Positions 1 to 8,113 of a DNA stretch of 43,323 nt are shown here, in pieces. The first letter of the stretch is position 1. Each line of letters begins with the position of its first letter. Origin of the DNA: JARRRD01 sp037381085 (GTDB taxonomy: Bacteria; Nitrospirota; Thermodesulfovibrionia; Thermodesulfovibrionales; UBA6898); contig JARRRD010000030.1 in assembly GCA_037381085.1 (NCBI GenBank), positions 1 to 43,323 of the forward strand, given 5' to 3'. Below the pieces are notes generated by a model. That model saw only the letters and a list, made by a program, of their open reading frames with translations, did no database searches and was not told the DNA's origin. Made by a program: the position numbers and the translations under genes.

Positions 1-64
1 CTATAGCCCCAGGCATTCTGAACCGGTAAGCTAAGTATAGTTTGTGTAAAGGGGGATAAAGTAT

Positions 65-436
65 TTGAAGGCTTATTTCATTTTCAATGATTCTTCCCTG
101 AAGGAGGACAAGCTGCTGCCCATCCTCTCGGCCCTCGTGGTCGTTGATACCGTGGGCAGCGCCTGCGACCTGTTCGAAGCAGTGGACATGATAAGGCAGA
201 AACACGCCGGCGCTTTCGTCTTCGACAGCAGCATCCTCGATGGAAGGGGGGCAGGCCTGCCGGCACCTCCTCGCGATGCCAGGAATACGCTTGTGATACT
301 GCCGAGGAATTATCAGATCAAGGAGACGTGTACTTACGTGGGCGTGTCCTTTGAGTTCAGGCAACTACATGATTATAATTGGCTGATGAGGTCGATCGGG
401 TGTCTGATAAGGCAGCACCACAGGCAAGACGCCTAA
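65..436 (+). CDS. degenerate response-regulator receiver-like protein (123 aa)
   Basis: A single-domain protein of receiver length. The N-terminus (MKAYFIFNDSSL) fits beta1 of a CheY-like fold, but the usual acidic pair is N8-D9. The region AFVFDSSILDGRG resembles the beta3 phospho-acceptor segment and keeps an Asp. The usual beta5 lysine is not seen where FEFRQL aligns. It is therefore best read as a pseudo-receiver or diverged receiver, with no output domain. The TTG start at 65 is supported by a GGGGG-type ribosome site about 12 bases upstream. No kinase is adjacent. Phosphorylation is uncertain because canonical residues are altered; the fold assignment itself is inference from pattern only. 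Confidence 0.6.
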   Translation: MKAYFIFNDSSLKEDKLLPILSALVVVDTVGSACDLFEAVDMIRQKHAGAFVFDSSILDGRGAGLPAPPRDARNTLVILPRNYQIKETCTYVGVSFEFRQLHDYNWLMRSIGCLIRQHHRQDA

Positions 437-454
437 ACCCGCTTTAATTTGCCC

Positions 455-477
455 TTCCGCGCTCTCCGGAAATTTTC
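455..477 (+). terminator. possible weak rho-independent terminator
   Basis: A 5-bp stem (TTCCG at 455-459 with CGGAA at 467-471) is followed by ATTTTC. It lies 19 bases after the receiver-like gene. The stem is short, so this is a weak candidate. Confidence 0.3.
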
Positions 478-568
478 ATGCAACGTTGGCGTTTATACGC
501 TTCCGATATAATCCGCCGGGACTTGCTCACCTCACTTTTTGTTCTCCCGTTGCCGTCCCGCACGTCGA

Positions 569-597
569 TTGAGAAAGCGCGGACTTTGTGCTAGTAT
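569..597 (+). promoter_or_regulatory. predicted sigma-70 promoter for the 711 gene cluster
   Basis: TTGAGA at 569-574 and TAGTAT at 592-597 are separated by exactly 17 bases. The predicted start of transcription is near 604, giving a leader of roughly 105 bases before the TTG start at 711. It was found by eye, not scored. Confidence 0.45.
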
Positions 598-710
598 TTT
601 TTTGCGACACGGAATGCGCCGGACCGGAAGACAATTCCCTTGACGTTGCGTGATGGTCGTTACGAAATTGCTGAATCTTTTCAAACTGGAGAGTTCCCGG
701 TGAGGATCGT

Positions 711-2399
711 TTGAAGAAGAGGAAAAAGAAACCTTCCAAGGAGCGGATGAGACAGATCGCCTGGGAAGCAGGCCGGGGTTTTCCCGCTCCGCTTTCCTCG
801 GAATACCTTTCGCTTTCAATGATACACCCCCGGCTCGGCCACGTTCACTGGAATGTTCGGGAAAGGTCCCTGGGAAGCCTCATTCCAGGCCGTGGAGACG
901 TGTTTCGTGACGCCCCCATAATTGTCAGGGTTTGTGATGTGACGGATATTGTTTTCGACGGCTCCAACGCACACACTTTTTTTGATCTTCATGCAGGGGG
1001 ACTCGCGGGAAATTACTATTTCAGGGTCGACCAGCCCGCGAGGAACTACCTCGCCGAGGTGGGCCTTCGCGGAAGTGACGGATCTTTCGCGGCCATTGCC
1101 CGTTCCAATGCCGTTTATTTCGACCGTGACAGGCCCTCGGGGAACTATCAGGTCGACGGATTATTTGTCGGCGGACCGCAAAAAAGGACCTTCAGCGTTG
1201 AAAACATATTCGACGCCCCCGTCTATGAAAGATTGAACAGGCAACTGCAAGAGGTCAAGAGAGAGGGAGCCCTTTCCATAGCCGTCGTATTTCTGGGGGA
1301 CTTCGACGGTCCTCTCGGTTCCTTTATCAGGGACTGTGCCCTGAGGATCGCGAAATTCGGCTGCGAGATCCGTTTTTTTGCCCGCAGGGCAGAACACGCC
1401 GGGTATGACCGGACTGAACTCACACCCGACGGGATTCAGATCCTCTCGGAAGAGATTTGTGAAGAACTCAAAGCTGCGCACGGACAGGGCCCCTTCCATC
1501 TGATTCATTGCCACGACTGGTACTCCTCGACAGCCGGCCTGGAGGCCTCCCGTGCCCTGGGTATTCCCTTGATACTATCTCTTCATTCCACGGAGCACGA
1601 ACGAATGCAGGGAAGAGAGATGGATGATCTTCCATCGGCCATCTGCCGGGCGGAGAAAAGCGGGGTTCACGGTGCATCCTTCGTGATAGTCCCTCACTCC
1701 TCAACCAGGGAGCAGGCGATAGATCTTTACGGCTGCTCTCCCGACCGTGTCATGATCATACCTGATGTCATCGAGGGGAAACCGGGAGGCCCTCCGGGTA
1801 CACCGGACATGAAGAGGTGGTTGGGACTGGGTCAGGACGTACCTGTCGTACTGTTCGCGGGTGAGATTTCCCACGCGGCCGGCGCAGACCTTCTCGTCGA
1901 TGCACTTCCGACGGTCTGCCGCAACCATCATACGGCGCACTTTGTTTTTGCCGGAGACGGACCCCTGAGAGGAGAACTGGAGGCCAGGGTGCGGCACTCC
2001 GGTATCGGCCATCGCTGCCGTTTCCTCGGTGATGTCTCCCGTGAAACCTTTGAGTCTCTCCTTCATGCCTCCGATTTCGTCGTGATACCGGCGAGGACGT
2101 GGCAGGATGAAGGGCTCGCCCAGACGGCCATTAACAGCGGACGGCCCGTCCTGGCAACTCACCAGGCCGGCATCAACTGTGTCGTTCACGGGAAGAACGG
2201 CCTGATCACTTTTGACAACCCGGGGTCCATAGTGTGGGGCATACAGGAACTGCTCTTCAATCCCCTCAAGGAGAGCATGTTCAGACTGGCCGCAAAAAAG
2301 AAGGCCGGCGAATCGCCCTCTATCGAAAACATCGCGGTCCAGCATTATATCTGCTATGAAATGTGCCTTAAGGGTCCGGCGGGAGGGGGAGATGCCTAA
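711..2399 (+). CDS. DUF4912 domain - GT4-like glycosyltransferase fusion
   Basis: A two-part 562-residue protein. Residues about 35-165 (HVHWNV, then a segment with YYFRVD and NYLAEVG) look like DUF4912, a beta-rich domain of unknown role. From about residue 187 it becomes a GT-B glycosyltransferase: IAVVFLGDFDGPLG at the start, HCHDWYSS, ILSLHSTEHER, then the C-terminal Rossmann half with LFAGEISHAAGADLLVDAL (about 380) and EGLAQTAINSGRPVLAT (about 467), typical of family GT4. It probably transfers a nucleotide-activated sugar, possibly glucose to an alpha-glucan given the next gene, but donor and acceptor cannot be read from sequence. The TTG start has GGTGAGG 6 bases upstream. The gene overlaps the GH57 gene by 8 bases, implying translational coupling. 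Confidence 0.8.
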   Translation: MKKRKKKPSKERMRQIAWEAGRGFPAPLSSEYLSLSMIHPRLGHVHWNVRERSLGSLIPGRGDVFRDAPIIVRVCDVTDIVFDGSNAHTFFDLHAGGLAGNYYFRVDQPARNYLAEVGLRGSDGSFAAIARSNAVYFDRDRPSGNYQVDGLFVGGPQKRTFSVENIFDAPVYERLNRQLQEVKREGALSIAVVFLGDFDGPLGSFIRDCALRIAKFGCEIRFFARRAEHAGYDRTELTPDGIQILSEEICEELKAAHGQGPFHLIHCHDWYSSTAGLEASRALGIPLILSLHSTEHERMQGREMDDLPSAICRAEKSGVHGASFVIVPHSSTREQAIDLYGCSPDRVMIIPDVIEGKPGGPPGTPDMKRWLGLGQDVPVVLFAGEISHAAGADLLVDALPTVCRNHHTAHFVFAGDGPLRGELEARVRHSGIGHRCRFLGDVSRETFESLLHASDFVVIPARTWQDEGLAQTAINSGRPVLATHQAGINCVVHGKNGLITFDNPGSIVWGIQELLFNPLKESMFRLAAKKKAGESPSIENIAVQHYICYEMCLKGPAGGGDA

Positions 2400-3972
2400 A
2401 GGGTATCTTGCCTTCGTACTCCATGCGCACCTCCCTTACGTACGCCACCCGGAATACGAGTCGTTCCTTGAAGAACGCTGGTTCTTTGAGGCGGTCACCG
2501 AATCCTATATCCCTGTCATCAAGTTACTCGACAGGCTGATCGAGGAGCGTATCTTCTGCCGGCTTACAATCTCTGTCTCTCCGAGTCTTCTCGCGATGAT
2601 GGAAGACCCTCTTCTCCGTGAGAGGTATGAGGCGCACCTGGCGCAGATGGTAGACCTGAGCGAAAGAGAGCTTGAAAGGACGCGGAACGAACCTCACTTC
2701 CATTATCTCGCCGGCATGTACCGTCAGCTCTTTCTGGATGCACAGGCCGTATACAGGAGAGACGGGGGCAGACTGGCCGCTTCTTTCAGAAAATTTCATG
2801 AATGCGGCCTGGTTGAACTCATCACGACGTCGGCAACTCACGGACTTCTCCCCCTTCTGTCCTCCCGGCCCAAAGCAGTCACGTCCCAGATTTCGACCGG
2901 CCTGGACTATTTCGAAAGTGTTTTCAAATTTCGGCCCAGGGGGATATGGCTTCCTGAATGCGGTTACTATCCGGGATTGGACGAGGTCCTCGCCAAGGAG
3001 GACTTGCGCTTCTTTGTCCTGGAATCGCACGGCATCGAGCACGCAAGCACAACCCCATTCTACGGCGTTTACGCCCCGATCTTCACACCGTCAGGCGTGG
3101 CCGCCTTCGGCCGCGACAGGGGAAGCACCAAACAGGTATGGTCGGCGCGCGAAGGCTTTCCGGGGGATCCGGACTACCGTGAGTTTTACCGGGACATCGG
3201 CCACGACCTGGATTTCAACTATATCCGTCCGTACATTGCCGGCGATGTGAGGGTGGATACGGGCATAAAATATTACCGGATCACCGGACCGACGCAGTGG
3301 AAGGAACCGTATTACCCGGAGGCCGCAAGGGAGCGGGCCGCACAGCATGCCGGGGACTTCCTGCACAAGAGGGTCGCGCATATCGAGTATCTTTCGTCCG
3401 CCATGGAGACCGCACCTGTGGTCACAGCGCCTTTTGATGCCGAGCTTTTCGGCCACTGGTGGTTCGAGGGTCCTCAGTGGCTGGATTTTGTCGTGCGCAA
3501 GGCGGCATTCGACCAGGACGTTCTGGAACTGACGACGCTCTCGGAATATCTGGATAAACACCCGGTCCATCAGACGGGCGTCCCCTGCACTTCCACCTGG
3601 GGACATAAGGGGTACTTCGAGGCATGGCTCAACGGCAAGACCGACTGGATATATCCCCAGCTCTACGAATGCGCACACCGTCTGGAAGTCCTGGCGAGCC
3701 ATTACAGAGGCGGCTGGGTCCCGGACATCACGAGGAGGGCTCTTGACCAGTGTCTGCGGGAACTGCTCTTGGCACAGAGCTCGGACTGGCCCTTCATCAT
3801 GAATGACGGCACATCCGAGGAATACGCGGTGCGCCGCGTAAGAGACCACGTTGCAAGATTCCGCTATCTGGCGGACTCGGTTGATCAGGGCCGCATAAAC
3901 GAAGAGTATCTCTCGGCCATCGAAGAGATGGACAATATATTTCCCGATGCGGATTACAGGCTGTTCCGATGA
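2392..3972 (+). CDS. 1,4-alpha-glucan branching enzyme, glycoside hydrolase family 57
   Basis: A GH57 (DUF1957-type) branching enzyme of 526 residues, the usual size. It should cleave an alpha-1,4 glucan and re-attach the fragment by an alpha-1,6 bond in the cytoplasm. Family motifs are in order: HAHLPY (H11, H13), the VELITTSATHG block, WLPECGY with the expected nucleophile E189, and PFDAELFGHWWFEGP with the expected acid/base D349. The start at 2392 is preferred over the in-frame ATG at 2356 because GGGAGGGGG sits just upstream and homology to HAHLPY begins at residue 11. It overlaps the DUF4912-glycosyltransferase by 8 bases and the phosphoesterase by 4 (ATGA). This points to an alpha-glucan synthesis unit; function is well supported by catalytic residues. 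Confidence 0.92.
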   Translation: MPKGYLAFVLHAHLPYVRHPEYESFLEERWFFEAVTESYIPVIKLLDRLIEERIFCRLTISVSPSLLAMMEDPLLRERYEAHLAQMVDLSERELERTRNEPHFHYLAGMYRQLFLDAQAVYRRDGGRLAASFRKFHECGLVELITTSATHGLLPLLSSRPKAVTSQISTGLDYFESVFKFRPRGIWLPECGYYPGLDEVLAKEDLRFFVLESHGIEHASTTPFYGVYAPIFTPSGVAAFGRDRGSTKQVWSAREGFPGDPDYREFYRDIGHDLDFNYIRPYIAGDVRVDTGIKYYRITGPTQWKEPYYPEAARERAAQHAGDFLHKRVAHIEYLSSAMETAPVVTAPFDAELFGHWWFEGPQWLDFVVRKAAFDQDVLELTTLSEYLDKHPVHQTGVPCTSTWGHKGYFEAWLNGKTDWIYPQLYECAHRLEVLASHYRGGWVPDITRRALDQCLRELLLAQSSDWPFIMNDGTSEEYAVRRVRDHVARFRYLADSVDQGRINEEYLSAIEEMDNIFPDADYRLFR

Positions 3973-4559
3973 CGAAGAAAAACCCGCTGGCTGAATATAA
4001 GAAGAAAAGGGACTTTGGCCATACCACTGAACCTTCCGGAGGCGGGGGAGGGTCGGCCATGAAGCCTGTATTTGTTATACAGAAACACGATGCCCGCCAT
4101 CTGCACTATGACCTTCGCCTCGAGGTGGGCGGCGTCCTCAAGTCATGGGCAGTGCCGAAAGGACCATCCACTGACCCCGCGGAGAAAAGACTGTCCATAG
4201 AGACAGAGGACCATCCGCTTGAATATGCCCAATTCGAAGGCGTTATCCCTGAGGGCGAATACGGCGCCGGCACGGTCATGGTGTGGGACAGGGGGACCTA
4301 CCGCAATCTCAAGAAAAAGGGGGACGATGAGGTTTCGATGGAGAGGTGTGTGAATGACGGACATATAACTGTGTGGCTTGACGGGAGCAAACTCAGGGGC
4401 GGCTACTCTCTCACCAGATTCCGGAAGGAAAACAGCAGGCAATGGCTTCTGGTGAAGATGAACGATGACGGGGCGGCTCCCGGACTGGACATCACCTCTT
4501 CGGAACCGCGGTCATCCGTCAGTGGCCGGACGATCGAGGAGATAGCGAAAGAAGGATGA
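3969..4559 (+). CDS. stand-alone LigD-type DNA 3'-phosphoesterase domain protein
   Basis: A 196-residue protein matching the 3'-phosphoesterase (PE) domain of bacterial ligase D, which removes 3' ribonucleotides and phosphates at DNA ends. H40, H46, D48, R50, H82 and Y86 are present with the same spacing as the metal and phosphate-binding residues known in Pseudomonas LigD (H42, H48, D50, R52, H84, Y88). A glycine-rich linker (residues 24-28) precedes the domain. The ligase and polymerase domains of LigD are absent, and no Ku gene is in the window. The start ATG overlaps the branching-enzyme stop, so it is co-translated with glucan genes. The C-terminal 30 residues are not recognisable. End-repair without NHEJ partners is inference. 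Confidence 0.88.
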   Translation: MTKKNPLAEYKKKRDFGHTTEPSGGGGGSAMKPVFVIQKHDARHLHYDLRLEVGGVLKSWAVPKGPSTDPAEKRLSIETEDHPLEYAQFEGVIPEGEYGAGTVMVWDRGTYRNLKKKGDDEVSMERCVNDGHITVWLDGSKLRGGYSLTRFRKENSRQWLLVKMNDDGAAPGLDITSSEPRSSVSGRTIEEIAKEG

Positions 4560-4632
4560 TTCGAAGGTTGCGGAGCGCCGGGTGACAGAAATGCTCCCTG
4601 ACAGGGCCTCCGCGGGCAGTTGAAAAAAGTGG

Positions 4633-4662
4633 TTGCAACAAGTCCCTTCCGCGCTCTAAAAT
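4633..4662 (+). promoter_or_regulatory. predicted sigma-70 promoter for the two-CW gene
   Basis: TTGCAA at 4633-4638 and TAAAAT at 4657-4662 are separated by 18 bases. A transcript starting near 4669 would begin downstream of the GTG at 4666, which supports the ATG at 4711 as the start of the following gene. Confidence 0.5.
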
Positions 4663-4710
4663 AGGGTGCGGGGTAAAGTTTGCCTTCCATACAGAGGCAG
4701 GCAGATTCTT

Positions 4711-5064
4711 ATGAAGAAAGACAATTGCTGGGAATTCATGAAATGCGGAAGGGAACAGGGCGGGACTTTGGCGACGGAACGCGGGGTGTGTCCCGCCGCG
4801 GTCGAGGAGGGACTGGAAGGCATACATGGCGGCAGGAACGCGGGGAGGGCATGCTGGGTAGTGGCCGGCACATTCTGCGGGGGAAAGGTCCAGGGCACCT
4901 TCGCCAGGAAGTACAGGAACTGCGGGAGGTGTAATTTCTATATAAAGGTGAGGATGGAAGAAGGCATCAATTTCAGGATGCCTATGGTGCTTTTGCATAT
5001 GAAGGAATCACGTATCCTTGACCGGGAGCCCCGCCCGGCCGGAGAACCAGGTCTTCCCCTCTGA
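4711..5064 (+). CDS. two-CW domain protein, cysteine-rich
   Basis: A 117-residue cytosolic protein with two Cys-Trp motifs: NCWEFMKCGRE at the N-terminus and RACWVVAGTFCGG in the middle, followed by NCGRCNFY. The arrangement CW...C, CP, CW...C and CGRC suggests metal binding (Zn or Fe-S), and matches a small family in anaerobic bacteria usually called two-CW domain proteins. Its molecular role is unknown. ATG at 4711 is chosen over the in-frame GTG at 4666 because the motif begins at residue 5 and the predicted promoter -10 box ends at 4662. No operon partner is evident; the next gene has its own predicted promoter. Confidence 0.7.
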   Translation: MKKDNCWEFMKCGREQGGTLATERGVCPAAVEEGLEGIHGGRNAGRACWVVAGTFCGGKVQGTFARKYRNCGRCNFYIKVRMEEGINFRMPMVLLHMKESRILDREPRPAGEPGLPL

Positions 5065-5137
5065 AATGTCCCGTTAAAGCAGGGAACAACAGGTTTCCTG
5101 CGAGACTTCCACTTCTGTAGACCATCCCGTCTATTTC

Positions 5138-5166
5138 TTGACAATCGAGCCGGAAATTGCTAAAAG
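5138..5166 (+). promoter_or_regulatory. predicted sigma-70 promoter for the 5266 membrane-protein gene
   Basis: A perfect TTGACA at 5138-5143 is followed after 17 bases by TAAAAG at 5161-5166. It implies a leader of about 95 bases that contains the hairpin at 5181-5200. Confidence 0.45.
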
Positions 5167-5180
5167 GAAGTGAGAGGCAA

Positions 5181-5200
5181 GGGTCTGGGCGGGCAGACCC
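5181..5200 (+). promoter_or_regulatory. leader hairpin upstream of the membrane-protein gene
   Basis: A 7-bp perfect stem, GGGTCTG (5181-5187) with CAGACCC (5194-5200), and a 6-base loop. It lies in the predicted leader of the 5266 gene. No T-run follows, so it is not a terminator. No known riboswitch class was recognised. Confidence 0.35.
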
Positions 5201-5265
5201 GCCCTCTGGTGGCAACGCTGGAGCGGGCGGAAGCAACTTTGCTTTGACTTCGCCGGGAGGTGGAA

Positions 5266-5643
5266 ATGTTTTTTCTGGATCTGTCTTACGTGCTCGTGAT
5301 CACCCTGGTTCTCACAGCTGTCTTTGCCGTAGGGTTCAGGAGACAGCGGACGTGGCCGGTCGTCCTTGTATTTTTCGTCATTCTCTTCCTTGCAACCTGG
5401 GCTGTCGGGGCATGGATAAGACCGCCGGCCGGTATGTCCTGGTTACCGTATCTGGTCGTAGGCCTGCTCTTTGCTCTCCTTTTGACCGCCCTTATCCCCC
5501 TTTCCAGGGCCGTACGGAACGACCGGTCGAAGGAGGCCGAAGAAAAGACTGTCGCCATAGTTGTCTTCGACCTTTTCTTCTGGATACTCGTTATAGGACT
5601 GATCGCCGCCATCATTGTGAGGTACGTCCGCTTCCATTATTAG
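5266..5643 (+). CDS. small integral membrane protein, four predicted TM segments
   Basis: A 125-residue very hydrophobic protein. Hydrophobic stretches fall at about residues 5-22, 29-48, 57-77 and 98-120, with a short charged loop RNDRSKEAEEKT before the last segment. It has no motif I recognise, so function is unknown. The start at ATG 5266 is preferred over GTG 5260 because GGGAGG (5255-5260) is five bases upstream of the ATG and would overlap the GTG. It ends 21 bases before the DUF72 gene, so the two may be co-transcribed. Confidence 0.65.
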   Translation: MFFLDLSYVLVITLVLTAVFAVGFRRQRTWPVVLVFFVILFLATWAVGAWIRPPAGMSWLPYLVVGLLFALLLTALIPLSRAVRNDRSKEAEEKTVAIVVFDLFFWILVIGLIAAIIVRYVRFHY

Positions 5644-5664
5644 AATGCCGGCAAACCGGTAACC

Positions 5665-6402
5665 ATGAACAATGGACACAAAATCCATATAGGCACCTCG
5701 GGATGGCACTATGAACACTGGAAGGGTCCCTTTTATCCTGATCACCTCCCGAACAGCTCGCTTTTGAAATTTTACGCGGACCGTTTCTGCACGGTAGAAA
5801 TCAACAATTCGTTTTATCGGATGCCGCAGGAAAAAACTCTCAGGGATTGGAGAGATGCCGTCCCCGCAGGATTCATATTTGCGGTCAAGGGCAGCCGGTA
5901 TATTACGCACATGAAGAAACTGAAGGATGCGGGCAACCCCGTGAACTCATTTCTGGAGAAGATAGGTGTCATCGGCGACAGGCTGGGACCGGTCCTCTTT
6001 CAGTTGCCTCCCCGCTGGAACGTGAACACCGGACGGCTCGACTCCTTTCTCGGCTTACTGCCGAAGAGATACCGGTATGCCTTTGAGTTCAGGGACCCCA
6101 GCTGGTTCGTGGGTAAGGTGTATGACCTGCTGGCAGAACATGAAGCCGCCTTCTGCATCTATGACCTGGACGGAAGACAGTCGCCGAAGACGGTGACGGC
6201 CGACTTTGTGTACATACGTCTCCACGGACCGGACGGTCCCTATCGGGGACAATACAGCGACAAACAGCTTGCAGGTTGGGCGGGCGCGGTTTCAACATGG
6301 GCGGCGCGGGGGAAGACCGTTTACTGCTACTTCGACAACGACGAGGCCGGCCATGCGGCAATCGATGCCGGGAACCTGCGGGATATGACGGAGGGACTCT
6401 GA
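5665..6402 (+). CDS. DUF72 (YecE-like) protein
   Basis: A full-length DUF72 protein of 245 residues, a TIM-barrel-like family with no established reaction. Diagnostic pieces are the start IHIGTSGWHYEHWKGPFYP, VEINNSFYRMP, FAVKGSRYITHMKKL, AFEFRDPSWF, YIRLHGPDGPYRGQYS and the C-terminal VYCYFDNDEAGHA. All are in order and no part is missing. It follows the membrane-protein gene by 21 bases and precedes nicotinate phosphoribosyltransferase by 52 bases. Family membership is firm; role in the cell is unknown. Confidence 0.9.
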   Translation: MNNGHKIHIGTSGWHYEHWKGPFYPDHLPNSSLLKFYADRFCTVEINNSFYRMPQEKTLRDWRDAVPAGFIFAVKGSRYITHMKKLKDAGNPVNSFLEKIGVIGDRLGPVLFQLPPRWNVNTGRLDSFLGLLPKRYRYAFEFRDPSWFVGKVYDLLAEHEAAFCIYDLDGRQSPKTVTADFVYIRLHGPDGPYRGQYSDKQLAGWAGAVSTWAARGKTVYCYFDNDEAGHAAIDAGNLRDMTEGL

Positions 6403-6454
6403 TTGCGAACCGATACCGCGACTCCTGAGCGAAGGGCCGGCAGGGAGATATGAT

Positions 6455-8008
6455 GTGAAACCCCGCGACCGCGGAACGGCGGAGGGCGCCCTGTTTACCG
6501 ACGAATATCAGCTCACCATGGCTCAGCTCTATTACCGAACGGGATTGCATGGGAAGAAGGCCCTGTTTGACTACTTCTTCAGGAAATATCCAGATTACGG
6601 GGCTCACCAGGCGGGGTACTGCGTCAACGCGGGCATGGAATGGCTTCTCGACTGGATGTCGCAAGCGAGCTTCCGCGACAGCGACATCGATTATCTCCGG
6701 ACACAGAGAGGGGCGACAGGCAAAAGGGTCTTCGGTGACGATTTTCTGAAATGGCTCAGGGCCAACGGAAGCTTCGAGAGCATCAGCATTCAGGCCATAC
6801 CGGAGGGCCGGGTTGTGCATCCCAATGTCCCCCTTGCGGTCGTACAGGGTCCTTTACCCATAGCCCAGATACTGGAAACCTCCCTCCTCAACCACCTCAA
6901 TTACCAGACACTGATCGCGACCAAGGCGGCCCGCATCAAGGAAAGCGGCCGCGGGAGACTGATGATTGAATTCGGCCTGAGACGCGCCCAGGACAAGGGT
7001 GCGAACGCCGGCGTACGTGGTGCCCTTATCGGCGGGGCCGACTTCAGCTCGAATGTCGGCATCTCCCATGTGCTCGGTTATCCTCCCAAAGGTACTCACG
7101 CCCACAGTATGGTGCAGGCATTCATGGCCCTAGGGGAGGGGGAACTCGGGGCCTTCCGGGCCTATGCGGACGTGTATCCCGACGACTGCCTGCTTCTTGT
7201 GGACACGATCAATACCCTGGAAAGCGGCATCCCGAACGCAATCAAGGTATTTGAAGAACTCAGACGCAAAGGGCACAGGCCGGTCGGCATCCGGCTGGAC
7301 TCCGGTGACCTCGCCTATCTGAGCATCCAGGCGGCAAGGATGCTGAACGATGCCGGCTTTCCCGACACTGAGATAGTCCTGTCGAACAATTTGGACGAAC
7401 TTGTCATCTGGCAGATAATAAGCCAGATAGAGGCGGAGGCGCCCCGCTACGGCATCGACCCGGACCATCTCGTCGGTCGCCTCGCATATGGCGTAGGCAC
7501 CCGTCTGATCACCTCCCACGGTACCTCTGCTCTGGACGGCGTATATAAGCTTGTTGCCGTGGAAGAGGACGGCAGATGGATTCCGGCTCTTAAGATATCC
7601 GAGACACCGGAAAAGACGCTCAACCCCGGGCATAAGAATGTCTGGAGGATTTATGACCGGAGGAGCAAGGCGATCGCCGACCTCCTGGGCGTATACGATG
7701 AAGATCCATCTGCATCTCGGCAAATCACTTTGCATCACCCCTTCGAGGAGACCAGGCGGCGGACAATCGATGTCTCTGATACAGAGTTTGAACCGCTCCT
7801 GAAGAACGTATTTGAAGAAGGCGGGGTAGTCGGCGATCTCCTCACACTGGAGGACATGCGGGCCGTCCGCAAGGCAGACGTCGAAAGGCTGGACGCCGGG
7901 GTAAAGAGACTTGTAAATCCTCATATCTATCATGTTTCTCTTACGGGGAGGCTGTGGGACCTGAAACAGGAACTGATTACATCGGCAGCCCAGGAAGGTG
8001 CGGCCTGA
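6455..8008 (+). CDS. pncB: nicotinate phosphoribosyltransferase
   Basis: Converts nicotinate and PRPP to nicotinate mononucleotide in the NAD salvage (Preiss-Handler) pathway. At 517 residues it is the usual size. The N-terminal signature is ALFTDEYQLTMAQLYY. The segment GTHAHSMVQAF (about residue 213) carries the histidine that is phosphorylated in the family. RLDSGDLAYLS and LSNNLDE correspond to the phosphate/PRPP-binding strands, and GVGTRLIT follows. GTG 6455 has GGGAG seven bases upstream. It sits downstream of the DUF72 gene, with no other NAD gene nearby. Confident on function. Confidence 0.94.
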   Translation: MKPRDRGTAEGALFTDEYQLTMAQLYYRTGLHGKKALFDYFFRKYPDYGAHQAGYCVNAGMEWLLDWMSQASFRDSDIDYLRTQRGATGKRVFGDDFLKWLRANGSFESISIQAIPEGRVVHPNVPLAVVQGPLPIAQILETSLLNHLNYQTLIATKAARIKESGRGRLMIEFGLRRAQDKGANAGVRGALIGGADFSSNVGISHVLGYPPKGTHAHSMVQAFMALGEGELGAFRAYADVYPDDCLLLVDTINTLESGIPNAIKVFEELRRKGHRPVGIRLDSGDLAYLSIQAARMLNDAGFPDTEIVLSNNLDELVIWQIISQIEAEAPRYGIDPDHLVGRLAYGVGTRLITSHGTSALDGVYKLVAVEEDGRWIPALKISETPEKTLNPGHKNVWRIYDRRSKAIADLLGVYDEDPSASRQITLHHPFEETRRRTIDVSDTEFEPLLKNVFEEGGVVGDLLTLEDMRAVRKADVERLDAGVKRLVNPHIYHVSLTGRLWDLKQELITSAAQEGAA

Positions 8009-8113
8009 AGATACTCCGTAACGCCGGCATGCGTGCCGTCAGCGCCCGAAATGTTTAGACTGGCAGTCGGCAGGAGACGATAACTGCAGGGAACAAATTT
8101 CCCGGAGGTAAAA

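Noticed and set aside
5181..5240. Guanidine (mini-ykkC) riboswitch
   Set aside because: Two hairpins are present, but the required ACGR loops are not both found.
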